Position numbers and translations under genes: made by a program. This document shows positions 32,640-40,975 of a DNA stretch of 64,000 nucleotides, piece after piece; the first letter of the stretch is position 1; each line of letters starts with the position of its first letter. This stretch comes from Oscillospiraceae bacterium (lineage in GTDB: Bacteria; Bacillota; Clostridia; Oscillospirales; Oscillospiraceae). The DNA lies in the NCBI GenBank assembly GCA_902774015.1, contig CACYHB010000006.1:1-64000 (forward strand). Reading direction: 5' to 3'. The notes beneath the pieces are model-generated. The model was not told where the DNA came from, searched no databases, and saw only the letters and a program-made list of their open reading frames with translations.

Positions 32640-33329
32640 ATGACCGAGATTCAGGAAAAGCTCATAGCCCTTGCGGAACCCGGGTACCGGGACTTCATGG
32701 CGCCGCTGCTGCCGAACGTGCCGCGCGAGCGCATCCTCGGCGTACGCACGCCCGCGCTGCGCTCTTTTGCAAAGGAGCTCTGCCGCAAAGGGGGATACTC
32801 TGCCTTCCTTGAGGAACTGCCCCACGCGTACTATGAAGAAAACAATCTCCACGCCTTTCTGATCGAGCAGATCCGGGATTTTGACCGCTGCCTCGCTGAG
32901 ACAGAGCGCTTTTTGCCCCATATCGACAACTGGGCCACCTGCGACTGCCTCCGCCCTCCGGTGTTCAAAAAGCACCGGGAGAAGCTGCTGGCACGGCTTC
33001 CCGCCTGGCTCGCCTCCGGAGAAACCTACACCGTGCGCTATGGGATCGGCATGCTGATGGCCCATTTCCTGGACGATCTGTTTGACCCGAGGTACCTCGA
33101 ATGGGTTGCTGCGCTTCGCAGCGGGGAATACTACGTCAATATGATGATCGCCTGGTATTTTGCCACGGCCCTGACCAAACAGTATGATGACGCGCTGCTC
33201 TGTCTGCAGGAGCGGCGTCTGGACCGCTGGACCCACAACAAGGCCATTCAGAAGGCCCTGGAGAGTTACCGCATTCTCCCGGAGCAGAAGGCATATCTGA
33301 AAACACTGAAGAGAAATAAAGAGGACTGA
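32640..33329 (+). CDS. DNA alkylation repair protein, AlkD-like HEAT-repeat glycosylase
   Basis: The 229-residue protein consists of short paired helices of the AlkD type. It has the opening GVRTPALRSFAKEL, the DNA-backbone region HIDNWATCDCLRPPVF (with the conserved W and D) and a C-terminal W(T)HNKAIQKALESYRI. AlkD excises cationic 3- and 7-methylpurines without base flipping. The start is uncertain: ATG at 32640 is used, and a GTG at 32631 is also possible; neither has a strong ribosome site. It lies inside the lipid/isoprenoid cluster, probably by insertion. Confidence 0.85.
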   Translation: MTEIQEKLIALAEPGYRDFMAPLLPNVPRERILGVRTPALRSFAKELCRKGGYSAFLEELPHAYYEENNLHAFLIEQIRDFDRCLAETERFLPHIDNWATCDCLRPPVFKKHREKLLARLPAWLASGETYTVRYGIGMLMAHFLDDLFDPRYLEWVAALRSGEYYVNMMIAWYFATALTKQYDDALLCLQERRLDRWTHNKAIQKALESYRILPEQKAYLKTLKRNKED

Positions 33330-33332
33330 GAT

Positions 33333-34475
33333 ATGGTCAACAGCATCTCTATCCTGGGCTGCACCGGCTCCATCGGACGGCAGACCGCCGCCGTGGCCGA
33401 GCACACCGGGATCCGCGTGGCGGCGCTGACCGCCAACCGCAAGATCGACCTGCTGGAGCAGCAGGCCAGAAAGTTCAGGCCCGAATTTGTCGCGGTGTAC
33501 GACGAGGAGGCGGCGAAGCAGTTCAGGATCGCCGTGGCCGACACGGACATCCGTGTGGGTTCCGGCATGGAGGGCCTCATAGAGGCCGCCACCATGGACG
33601 GCACCGACTGCGTGGTGACCGCCGTGTCCGGCGCCGTGGGTCTGAAGCCCACCCTCGCCGCCATTGATGCGAAAAAGCGCATCGCCCTGGCCAACAAGGA
33701 GACGCTCGTGTGCGCGGGCGATCTGGTGATGGCGCGGGCAAGGGAGAGAGGCGCGGAGATCGTGCCCGTGGATTCGGAGCACTCCGCCGTCTTCCAGTGC
33801 CTGACGGGCAGGGGAGAGGGCGAGCTGCACAAGATCCTGCTCACCGGCTCCGGCGGACCCTTCCGCGGCAGAAAGCGGGAGGAGCTGGAAAACGTCACCC
33901 CCGAGCAGGCGGTGGCCCACCCCAACTGGAACATGGGCGCCAAGATCTCGGTGGACAGTTCCACGTTGATGAACAAGGGACTGGAATTCGTGGAAGCCAT
34001 GCACCTCTTCAATGTAAGGCCTGCGGACATTACGGTGGTGATCCATCCCCAGAGCGTCATACACTCTATGGTGGAGCTGGTGGACGGCACCGTGATCGCC
34101 CAGCTCGGCGTGCCGGATATGGGCCTGCCCATCCAGCTGGCGCTCACCTGGCCGGAACGCCGCCCCTCTCTGTTCGAGCATCTGGATTTCTGGAAGCTGC
34201 GGGACCTGAGCTTTGAGGAGCCGGACCTCATGAACTTCCCCTGCCTGAAGCTGGCCATGGACTGCGCACGGCGCGGCGGCACGGCGCCCTGCATCATGAG
34301 CGCCGCCAACGAGGTCGCGGTGCACAAGTTCCTGCGCCGGGAGCTGGGCTATAACCGCATCTACGACGCGGCGGCAGAGGCCGTCGAGGCTGTCGGTGTG
34401 ACCGCGGCGGAGGATCTGGACACGATCCTCGCAGCCGACGCGGCTGCCCGGGCCTTTGTGAGAGAGAGGTATTGA
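33333..34475 (+). CDS. dxr: 1-deoxy-D-xylulose 5-phosphate reductoisomerase
   Basis: The 380-residue protein has the NADPH-binding start ISILGCTGSIGRQT (residues 5-18), LANKETLVCAG, the metal/substrate motif VDSEHSAVFQCL with Asp and Glu ligands, the flexible loop NWNMGAKISVDSSTLMNKGLE and the C-terminal ANEVAVHKFL. It converts DXP to methylerythritol phosphate, the committed step of the MEP isoprenoid pathway. Length is normal. A repeat element of 130 bp separates it from rseP. Confidence 0.97.
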   Translation: MVNSISILGCTGSIGRQTAAVAEHTGIRVAALTANRKIDLLEQQARKFRPEFVAVYDEEAAKQFRIAVADTDIRVGSGMEGLIEAATMDGTDCVVTAVSGAVGLKPTLAAIDAKKRIALANKETLVCAGDLVMARARERGAEIVPVDSEHSAVFQCLTGRGEGELHKILLTGSGGPFRGRKREELENVTPEQAVAHPNWNMGAKISVDSSTLMNKGLEFVEAMHLFNVRPADITVVIHPQSVIHSMVELVDGTVIAQLGVPDMGLPIQLALTWPERRPSLFEHLDFWKLRDLSFEEPDLMNFPCLKLAMDCARRGGTAPCIMSAANEVAVHKFLRRELGYNRIYDAAAEAVEAVGVTAAEDLDTILAADAAARAFVRERY

Positions 34476-34477
34476 TT

Positions 34478-34607
34478 GCCTCCCCTGTGTAAGGGAGGTG
34501 CCCCAGTGCGCACACTGGGGCGGAGGGGTTGAAGCGCTCGGACAAGAGACACGAATGAACACAACCCCTCAGCCGCTTCGCGCCGGCTCCCCTTGCACAG
34601 GGGAGCC
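34478..34607. repeat. MITE-like palindromic repeat element between dxr and rseP
   Basis: The left half runs from gcctcccctgtg and the right half ends caggggagcc; the two are inverted relatives that include cggaggggttg and caacccctcag at their inner edges. The ends are themselves hairpins, and a further perfect hairpin ccccagtgcgcacactgggg lies at 34501-34520. A half copy occurs at 30830-30878. No gene is inside. Confidence 0.75.
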
Positions 34608-34626
34608 AAAAAGGAAAGGATTGTCT

Positions 34627-35685
34627 ATGACCATCGTTTATATCCTGTTAGCTGTTTTGATCTTCGGCGTGCTGATCGCCGTCCACGAATTCGGCCATTT
34701 CGCCGTGGCCAAGGCCTGCGGCGTGAAGGTGGAGGAATTCGCCGTCGGCATGGGTCCGGCGATCTGGAAAAAGCAGAAGGGCGAGACCCTCTACGCGCTG
34801 CGCGCCGTCCCCATCGGCGGCTACTGCGCCATGTCCGGGGAAGACGAAAGCAGCGAAGACCCGCGGGCCTTTACCAACGCCGCTTTCTGGAAAAGAGCGC
34901 TGATCCTCTGCGCCGGCTCCTTCATGAACTTCCTGCTGGGTCTTGTGATCGTGCTGCTGCTCTACTCGAACGCTGCGGCCTTCCGGGCGCCGATTCTGGA
35001 GGGTTTCATGGACGGCTGCCCCTACGAGGGGGCCGGGGCGCTGCAGGCAGGGGACCGCTTCTATAAGATCGACGGCCACAGGATCTACGAATACTACGAT
35101 GTGTCCGACTTCCTCAGCCGGGGCGACGGTGTGTACGACCTCGTGATCCTCCGCGACGGAAAGAAGCTCACGCTGAAGGATTTCTCCATGGTCCCCTTGG
35201 AATACGAGGGCTATGAGAACAAAATGTACGGCTTCCTGTTCGGCGTCGAGGAGGCCACGCCGCTTGTGAAGCTGCGCCATGCCTGGGAAAGCTGCATGGG
35301 CTTTGTGCGCATGGTCTGGCAGGGACTGGAGCAGCTTGTCACCGGCAAGGTGGGCATCAAGGATATGTCCGGTCCGGTGGGCATCGTGGACCTGATGGCC
35401 GAGACCGGCGAACAGGCCGCCTCCACAGCGGACGCGCTCTACAACATCTTCTATCTTGCCGCCTTCATTGCGGTGAATCTGGCCGTGATGAACATGCTGC
35501 CCATTCCGGCGCTGGACGGCGGGCGGATCTTCCTGCTGCTCGTGACCTCGGTCATCGAGGCGCTTATCCACAAAAAGCTGGATCCCAGGTATGAAGGCTA
35601 TATCCACGCGGCGGGCATGGTGCTGCTGCTCGGCCTGATGGCGGTTGTGATGTTTAACGATATTTTGCGGATCGTACACGGATAA
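34627..35685 (+). CDS. rseP: RIP metalloprotease, site-2 protease
   Basis: The 352-residue membrane protein starts after GGAAAGGATTGTCT. The zinc site HEFGH lies at residues 20-24 in the first membrane helix, and the third metal ligand is the Asp in NMLPIPALDGG near residue 297. A PDZ domain (about 120-205, AGDRFYKIDGHRIYEYYDV) lies between. It cuts membrane-embedded anti-sigma factors and signal peptide remnants. This is relevant because several putative membrane anti-sigma factors are encoded at the left of the window. It follows dxr, as in many Firmicutes. Confidence 0.95.
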   Translation: MTIVYILLAVLIFGVLIAVHEFGHFAVAKACGVKVEEFAVGMGPAIWKKQKGETLYALRAVPIGGYCAMSGEDESSEDPRAFTNAAFWKRALILCAGSFMNFLLGLVIVLLLYSNAAAFRAPILEGFMDGCPYEGAGALQAGDRFYKIDGHRIYEYYDVSDFLSRGDGVYDLVILRDGKKLTLKDFSMVPLEYEGYENKMYGFLFGVEEATPLVKLRHAWESCMGFVRMVWQGLEQLVTGKVGIKDMSGPVGIVDLMAETGEQAASTADALYNIFYLAAFIAVNLAVMNMLPIPALDGGRIFLLLVTSVIEALIHKKLDPRYEGYIHAAGMVLLLGLMAVVMFNDILRIVHG

Positions 35686-35717
35686 AACGGCGAAATCCAC
35701 AAAAGCGTTTCCGGCGC

Positions 35718-35746
35718 TTGACAGATCCCGGAAAATGTGATTTACT
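35718..35746 (+). promoter_or_regulatory. Sigma-A-type promoter of the trpXYZ-like operon
   Basis: TTGACA (35718-35723), a 17-nt spacer and TTTACT (35741-35746) lie just before the T-box leader. Confidence 0.8.
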
Positions 35747-35759
35747 CAAGTAAACCGTT

Positions 35760-36028
35760 GAAGAAGAGTGAGTAAGCTTCATTCCTTTTCACAAAGCGAG
35801 CCGCGGGCGGTGGGAGCGCGGCGGGAAAGCTGGAGCCGAATGGACTTCTGAGGGCGAGCGGAAAGGGGAGACCCGAGTATGTGAGCCGGAGCATGACTCT
35901 CCGTGAACAAAGGTCTGCATATGATGGTATGCGTAAAAGTGGGCGCGTTTTTCGCGTCAAGCCGGGTGGCACCGCAGGATTGTCTTTTGATCCTGTCCCA
36001 GCAAAGTTTTGTTGGGACAGGATTTTTT
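35760..36028 (+). promoter_or_regulatory. T-box riboswitch, tryptophan-specific (specifier UGG)
   Basis: The leader has the T-box bulge GGGTGGCACCGC at 35964-35975, which pairs with the acceptor end of uncharged tRNA. A terminator tcctgtccca..tgggacagga lies at 35991-36022, followed by TTTTTT. Stem I has a GGTG loop near 35810, and the specifier loop GAA-TGG-ACTTCTGAG places UGG at 35841-35843. Uncharged tRNA-Trp should stabilise the antiterminator and switch on the transporter genes downstream. The specifier is inferred from its position relative to conserved flanks, and the downstream genes fit. Confidence 0.9.
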
Positions 36029-36049
36029 GTTTTGTATGAGGTGATCCTT

Positions 36050-36100
36050 ATGAAATTGCTCACAAGACGATGGCGACGCTGCGTGAGTTCGCCGAAGTAA
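36050..36100 (+). CDS. Possible short leader ORF (16 codons)
   Basis: After the T-box terminator, an ATG preceded by AGGTGATCCTT opens a 16-codon frame, MKLLTRRWRRCVSSPK, containing one Trp codon and several Arg codons. It ends 39 bp before the binding-protein gene. It could be a small leader peptide for a second level of control or simply chance. The good ribosome site is the only support. Confidence 0.3.
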   Translation: MKLLTRRWRRCVSSPK

Positions 36101-36139
36101 AAAACCGAAACGATTTCATCATGGAAAGGATGTAAAAAA

Positions 36140-37201
36140 ATGAAAAAAATTATTGCTCTGCTGCTGACTGCCGCTCTTGCCCTCGCGCTCTGCGCCTGCG
36201 GAGCCCCTTCCGCCCCCGCCTCCACGGAGGACACTGCGCCCGCCGGCGAAGCCGTCACCTTCAAGGTCGGCATCTGCAACTATGTGGACGACGCCTCCCT
36301 GAACCAGATCGTGGAGAACATTCAGAACCAGCTGACCGCCCTGGGCGACGCCATCGGGGCGAATTTCGAGATCCTCTACGACAACTGCCAGGCCGACGCC
36401 AACGTGATGAACCAGATCATCGCAAACTTCGAGGCCCAGAACGTGGACCTGATGGTGGGCGTGGCGACGCCGGTGGCCATGGCCATGCAGGCCGCCACCG
36501 AGGAAAGCAAAATCCCCGTGGTCTTTGCCGCCGTGTCCGATCCCGTGGGCGCGGGCCTGGTGGAGAGCCTGGAGGCTCCCGGCGCCAACGTCACCGGCAC
36601 CTCCGACTATCTCGACACCAACGCCGTCATGAACCTCATTTTCGCTGCCGATCCCGACGTGCAGACCGTCGGCCTGCTCTATGACGTTGGCCAGGACGCC
36701 TCCACCGCCCCCATCGCCGCGGCCAAGGAGTTCCTGGAGGCCAAGGGCGTGACCATCATCGAGCGCACCGGCACCAATGTGGACGAAGTGACGCTGGCCG
36801 CCCAGGCCCTGATCGCCGATCAGGTGGACGCGATCTTCACTCCCACCGACAACACCATCATGACCGCCGAACTATCCATCTATGAGCTGCTGGCGGAGGC
36901 CGGCATCCCCCATTACACCGGAGCGGACTCCTTCGCACTCAACGGCGCGTTCCTGGGCTACGGCGTGGACTACGCCAACCTCGGCGTGGAGACGGCCAAC
37001 ATCGTCGCCTCCATCCTGATCGAGGGCGCCGACCCCGCCGTGACGCCGGTCAAGACTTTCGATAACGGCACCGCCACCGTCAATACCGAGACCTGTGCGG
37101 CGCTGGGTTTGGATTTCGAGGCGGTCTCCGAGGCTTTCGCTCCCTTCTGCACCAAGGTGCAGAGCATCACCACCGCCGAGAGCTTTTCCGATCTGGGATG
37201 A
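36140..37201 (+). CDS. trpX: ABC transporter substrate-binding lipoprotein, tryptophan-type (TrpX-like, COG2984)
   Basis: The 353-residue protein has a lipoprotein signal with LCAC (Cys20) and a mature part of the COG2984 type: VGICNYVDDASLNQIVENI, DLMVGVATPVAMAMQ, PVVFAAVSDPVGAGLV and GAFLGYGVDYANLG. Its placement under a UGG T-box and next to a LivH-like permease and an ATPase supports tryptophan uptake, as in streptococcal TrpXYZ. The substrate assignment rests on the T-box, not on binding-site residues. Confidence 0.88.
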   Translation: MKKIIALLLTAALALALCACGAPSAPASTEDTAPAGEAVTFKVGICNYVDDASLNQIVENIQNQLTALGDAIGANFEILYDNCQADANVMNQIIANFEAQNVDLMVGVATPVAMAMQAATEESKIPVVFAAVSDPVGAGLVESLEAPGANVTGTSDYLDTNAVMNLIFAADPDVQTVGLLYDVGQDASTAPIAAAKEFLEAKGVTIIERTGTNVDEVTLAAQALIADQVDAIFTPTDNTIMTAELSIYELLAEAGIPHYTGADSFALNGAFLGYGVDYANLGVETANIVASILIEGADPAVTPVKTFDNGTATVNTETCAALGLDFEAVSEAFAPFCTKVQSITTAESFSDLG

Positions 37202-37302
37202 TCTGTGCGGCGGGACGACGCCCTCGGCGTCCCGCCGACTGGATACAAAGCTGAACAGGGCGGCTGATACAGCCGCCCTGACGGCTGTAAGGAGTGAACG
37301 AA

Positions 37303-38241
37303 ATGAATCTGGGTTCTGTCCTCGTGCTGGGACAAACCGCGCTGGAGCTGGGACTGATCAGCTCGCTGACCGTCCTGGCGCTTTTCCTCAGCTATTCCAT
37401 GCTGAATGTCTGCGACCTGTCCACCGACGGCTGCTTCACCCTGGGGGCCACGGTTGGCGCCGTCGTGGCGCTGGCCGGCCACCCTTGGCTGTCGATCCCG
37501 GCAGCCATGCTGGCGGGCATGCTCTCGGGCTTTGTCACCGCCCTGCTGCAGACCAAAATGGGCATTGACAGCCTCCTCTCCGGCATCATCGTGAATACCG
37601 GGCTGTATTCGATCAACATTGCCGTCATGGGCAATTCCTCCCTGCTGAATATGAACCGGACCGAGACTGTGTTCACCCTGGCAAAGAACGCCCTGGCCGG
37701 GACGGCGTTCGCAGGCCAGTACAAGATGCTGGTGGCGCTGCTTGCCGTGGCGCTCGTGATCCTGTTCCTCTCCCTCTTTCTCCGCACGCGCCTGGGCCTT
37801 GCCATCCGGGCCACGGGCAACAATCCGGACATGGTCCGCTCCTCTTCCATAAACCCCGCCTTCACCACCATCGTGGGCCTGGTGATCGCCAACGCCTTCA
37901 CCGCCCTCTCCGGCTGCCTCCTGGCCCAGAGCCAGAAGTCTGTGAATATTGACATCGGCACCGGCATGGTCACGGTGGCGCTGGCCAGCCTCCTGATCGG
38001 CAGCGCCTTTCTCGGCAAGGGCCGCATCCCCCTGCGGGCCGTCGGGGCGGTGCTGGGCGCCTTCCTGTTCCGCCTTGTATATACCATCGCCCTGCGCTTC
38101 AACATGCCCGCCTTCATGCTCAAGCTGGTGAGCGCGGTGATCGTCATCATCGCCATCTCCGGCCCTTATCTGAGAAGCCAGCTCCCGCTTTGGAAACGGA
38201 GGCTTGCCCACCGCAGCGGAAGGGGGGAGCGGAAATGCTGA
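37303..38241 (+). CDS. trpY: ABC transporter permease, tryptophan-type (TrpY-like)
   Basis: The 312-residue membrane protein starts at MNLGSVLVLGQTALELG after AAGGAGTGAACGAA; a GTG nine bases earlier overlaps that site. About nine hydrophobic segments and the LivH/LivM-superfamily pattern FSYSMLNVCDLSTDGCFTLG and ALRF near the end are visible, with the ATPase-contact loop RATGNNPDMVRSSSIN (about 168-183). It forms the membrane channel of the tryptophan importer. It overlaps the ATPase gene by 7 bp. Confidence 0.88.
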   Translation: MNLGSVLVLGQTALELGLISSLTVLALFLSYSMLNVCDLSTDGCFTLGATVGAVVALAGHPWLSIPAAMLAGMLSGFVTALLQTKMGIDSLLSGIIVNTGLYSINIAVMGNSSLLNMNRTETVFTLAKNALAGTAFAGQYKMLVALLAVALVILFLSLFLRTRLGLAIRATGNNPDMVRSSSINPAFTTIVGLVIANAFTALSGCLLAQSQKSVNIDIGTGMVTVALASLLIGSAFLGKGRIPLRAVGAVLGAFLFRLVYTIALRFNMPAFMLKLVSAVIVIIAISGPYLRSQLPLWKRRLAHRSGRGERKC

Positions 38242-39026
38242 ACATCTCCCATGTGTCCAAGACCTTCAACCCTGGCACCGTCAACGCAAAGCTCGCGCTG
38301 GACGATTTGAGCCTGCGGGTGGAGGACGGTGAATTCGTCACCATCATCGGCGCAAACGGCGCCGGCAAGTCCACGCTCTTCAACGCCATCTGCGGCAGCT
38401 TCATCACCGACAGCGGCAGCATCGTCCTTGACGATCTGGACATGACCCTGCTTCCGGAATACCGGCGGGCCAAGCAGATCGGACGGCTCTTTCAGGACCC
38501 TATGCGCGGCAGCGCCCCGGGCATGAGCATCGAGGAGAACCTGGCCCTCGCCGCGGGCAAGGGCGGTTGGCTCAGCCGCGTGAGCCGTGCCGACCGGGAC
38601 GAGTTCCGTGCGCGCCTGAGCCTGCTGGGCATGGGGCTGGAGGATCGGATGCAGCAGCCGGTGGGGCTGCTCTCCGGCGGCCAGCGCCAGGCGCTGACGC
38701 TGATGATGGCAACCTTCAACCCGCCGAAGCTCCTCCTGCTGGACGAACACACCGCAGCGCTTGACCCGGCCTCGGCCGAAAAGGTGCTGGCGATCACGCG
38801 GCAGATCGTGGACGAGAATCGGCTCACCTGCCTGATGGTGACGCACAACATGCAGTCTGCCCTGGATCTGGGCAGCCGCACCATCATGATGGACCGGGGG
38901 CGCGTCATCTTTGACGTGAAGGGCGAAAAGCGAAAGGGACTTACCATCGCCGATCTGACGGAGCAGTTCCGTCTGGCCGCGGGCAAGGTTTTTGACAACG
39001 ACCGTATGCTCCTCGGCGTCGATTGA
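38235..39026 (+). CDS. trpZ: ABC transporter ATP-binding protein, tryptophan-type (TrpZ-like)
   Basis: The 263-residue ATPase has Walker A GANGAGKST (about residues 39-47), Q-loop GRLFQDP, signature LSGGQRQALTL, Walker B LLLLDEHTAAL and the switch His in VTHNMQSAL. The D in DEHTAALDP replaces the commoner DEPT, as in other proteins of this subfamily. It starts after GGGGGGAGCGGAA. A strong terminator (39038-39090) closes the operon. Confidence 0.92.
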   Translation: MLNISHVSKTFNPGTVNAKLALDDLSLRVEDGEFVTIIGANGAGKSTLFNAICGSFITDSGSIVLDDLDMTLLPEYRRAKQIGRLFQDPMRGSAPGMSIEENLALAAGKGGWLSRVSRADRDEFRARLSLLGMGLEDRMQQPVGLLSGGQRQALTLMMATFNPPKLLLLDEHTAALDPASAEKVLAITRQIVDENRLTCLMVTHNMQSALDLGSRTIMMDRGRVIFDVKGEKRKGLTIADLTEQFRLAAGKVFDNDRMLLGVD

Positions 39027-39037
39027 GAAAAAAGAAG

Positions 39038-39090
39038 AAAACGAATTGCCGCGCCGGCGCTGTCACCGGTGCGGCAATTCGTTTTCTTTC
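39038..39090 (+). terminator. Rho-independent terminator after trpXYZ
   Basis: The arms aaaacgaattgccgc and gcggcaattcgtttt form a perfect 15-bp outer stem with an inner GC-rich extension, then TTTTCTTTC. Confidence 0.9.
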
Positions 39091-39137
39091 AGCCATGAAA
39101 AAAATCCTTTAGAATCCTTAAGATCGCAGAAGAAACC

Positions 39138-39166
39138 TTGCGGGAAAGTTCTACATGTAGTATAAT
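39138..39166 (+). promoter_or_regulatory. Sigma-A-type promoter of the permease/HlyD operon
   Basis: TTGCGG (39138-39143), a 17-nt spacer and TATAAT (39161-39166). Because the longest open frame begins inside this promoter, the true start of the first gene must lie downstream. Confidence 0.8.
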
Positions 39167-39209
39167 ACCTCTGTTTGGAAGCACAATATGTTACGAAATG
39201 GTTACACTC

Positions 39210-40097
39210 ATGAGAAAGCGCAAACTACAATTCAACGACAGATTCAAGGACTTTTTGCAGAGCCTGTGCTTTCTGTCGCCGAGCCTTTTGGGCGTCGCGG
39301 TTTTCTTCATCGTGCCCTTCGGCGTAGTGGTCTACTATTCGCTGATCGACGGCGTAGGTTCCCGGAATTTCGTGGGACTGGAGAACTTCGTCAAGCTCTT
39401 TCAGAACTCCGCGTTCCTGATGGCGGCGAAAAACACGCTGAGCTTTTCCGCGCTGGCGGTGCCGCTCGCTGTGATCCTCGCCATCGTGCTGGCCCTGCTG
39501 CTGGAGGCGCGCATCCCTCTGAAAAGCCAGTTTCGCACTTTCTTTCTGAGTCCCATGATGGTCCCCGTCGCCTCGGTGGTGCTGATCTGGCAGGTGCTCT
39601 TCAACTACAACGGCACGGTCAATGAATTCCTGATGCTTTTCGGCGCGGACAAGATCGACTGGTTTCAGACCGATCACAGCCAGATCGTGGTCATCATCCT
39701 TTTCCTCTGGAAGAATCTTGGCTACAATATGATCCTGTTTATGGCCGGCCTTGCCAACATCCCCAGGGAGCTGCTGGAGGTGGCGGACGTGGAGGGCGCC
39801 AGCGAGTGGTACAAGTTTTTTGAGATCAAGCTCCGCTATCTCTCGCCCACGGTGCTCTTCGTCACGATCCTCTCCCTCATCAACTCCTTCAAGGTCTTCC
39901 GCGAGGTGTATCTGCTGACGGGGGACTACCCTTACGAAAAACTCTACATGCTTCAGCACTTCATGAACAACACCTTCAAATCTCTGGACTACCAGAAGCT
40001 CTCCGCCGCGGCGGTGGTCATGGCCATCGTGATGGTCGTTCTGATCGCGCTGCTGTTCAAAGCCGAGGACTGGTTCGGAAAGGATGTGGAGGGATGA
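39210..40097 (+). CDS. Carbohydrate-type ABC transporter permease (MalF/UgpA-like)
   Basis: The 295-residue protein has six predicted membrane helices and the EAA loop ELLEVADVEGASEWYKFFEI (about 193-212), which docks to the ATPase. The start is uncertain: ATG at 39210 (MRKRKLQFNDRFKDFL) is chosen over ATG 39198; neither has a strong ribosome site. Family members import sugars or glycerol phosphates with a binding protein and an MsmX-type shared ATPase. Neither partner is coded here. The gene overlaps the next permease by 4 bp. Confidence 0.88.
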   Translation: MRKRKLQFNDRFKDFLQSLCFLSPSLLGVAVFFIVPFGVVVYYSLIDGVGSRNFVGLENFVKLFQNSAFLMAAKNTLSFSALAVPLAVILAIVLALLLEARIPLKSQFRTFFLSPMMVPVASVVLIWQVLFNYNGTVNEFLMLFGADKIDWFQTDHSQIVVIILFLWKNLGYNMILFMAGLANIPRELLEVADVEGASEWYKFFEIKLRYLSPTVLFVTILSLINSFKVFREVYLLTGDYPYEKLYMLQHFMNNTFKSLDYQKLSAAAVVMAIVMVVLIALLFKAEDWFGKDVEG

Positions 40098-40969
40098 AGA
40101 AAAAGCGCTTGTTCGGCCGCGCCGTCACTTTTCTGCTTTGCCTCGTCTTCGCGGTGGCCTTCCTGATGCCGACGGTGCTGACCATCACCAACTCCTTCAT
40201 GTCCGAGGCGGAGATCAAATCCAACTACGGCATGATCTTCTCCACCACCACGGGCGGCTACGTGTCCAAGACGGTGAACCTCAAGTTCATCCCGGACAAG
40301 GTCTCCTTCTCCCAGTACATCACGGGCCTCATCAAATCACCCGAGTATCTGATCAAGTACTGGAACAGTATCCTGCTGGTCGTGCCTATCGTGCTGCTGC
40401 AGGTGAGCATCGCCTCGGTGGCGGCCTACAGCTTTACCCGCTGGCGCGGCAGGATCCGCAGCGGCATCTTCTTCTTTTATGTGATCCTGATGCTCATGCC
40501 CTACCAGGTGACGCTGGTGCCGAACTACCTGGTGAGCCAGTGGCTCGGCATCCTGAACACCCGCTGGTCCATCATCCTGCCGGGCATGTTCGCCCCCTTC
40601 TCGGTCTTCCTGCTGACCAAGTTCATGCGCCGCATCCCCTATTCGCTGATCGAATCGGCCAAGGTGGACGGGGCGGGGGAGTGGGACATCTTCACAAAGA
40701 TCTGCCTGCCCCAGTGCCGCTCGGCGCTCTACTCCATTGTGATCCTGGTGTTCATCGATTACTGGAACATGGTCGAGCAGCCGCTGATCCTCCTGCAGGA
40801 CGCGGATTCCCAGCCGCTGAGCGTGTTCCTCTCGTCCATCAACGCGGGCGAGATCGGCCTGGCTTTCGCCATGGCCACCGTATATATGATCCCCTCGCTG
40901 CTGCTGTTTCTGCACGGCGAAGAATATCTTGTGGAAGGTATTGCCAATTCCGGCAGTGTGAAAGGATAA
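40094..40969 (+). CDS. Carbohydrate-type ABC transporter permease (MalG/UgpE-like)
   Basis: The 291-residue protein has six membrane helices and the EAA loop SLIESAKVDGAGEWDIFTKI (about 183-202). The start overlaps the previous stop in ATGA after GGATGTGGAGG. It would form a heterodimer with the preceding MalF-like protein. There is an unusually large outer loop after helix 1 (about 30-95), and only the partner genes of an exporter, not a binding protein, follow. Confidence 0.88.
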   Translation: MKKKRLFGRAVTFLLCLVFAVAFLMPTVLTITNSFMSEAEIKSNYGMIFSTTTGGYVSKTVNLKFIPDKVSFSQYITGLIKSPEYLIKYWNSILLVVPIVLLQVSIASVAAYSFTRWRGRIRSGIFFFYVILMLMPYQVTLVPNYLVSQWLGILNTRWSIILPGMFAPFSVFLLTKFMRRIPYSLIESAKVDGAGEWDIFTKICLPQCRSALYSIVILVFIDYWNMVEQPLILLQDADSQPLSVFLSSINAGEIGLAFAMATVYMIPSLLLFLHGEEYLVEGIANSGSVKG

Positions 40970-40975
40970 TCGTAA

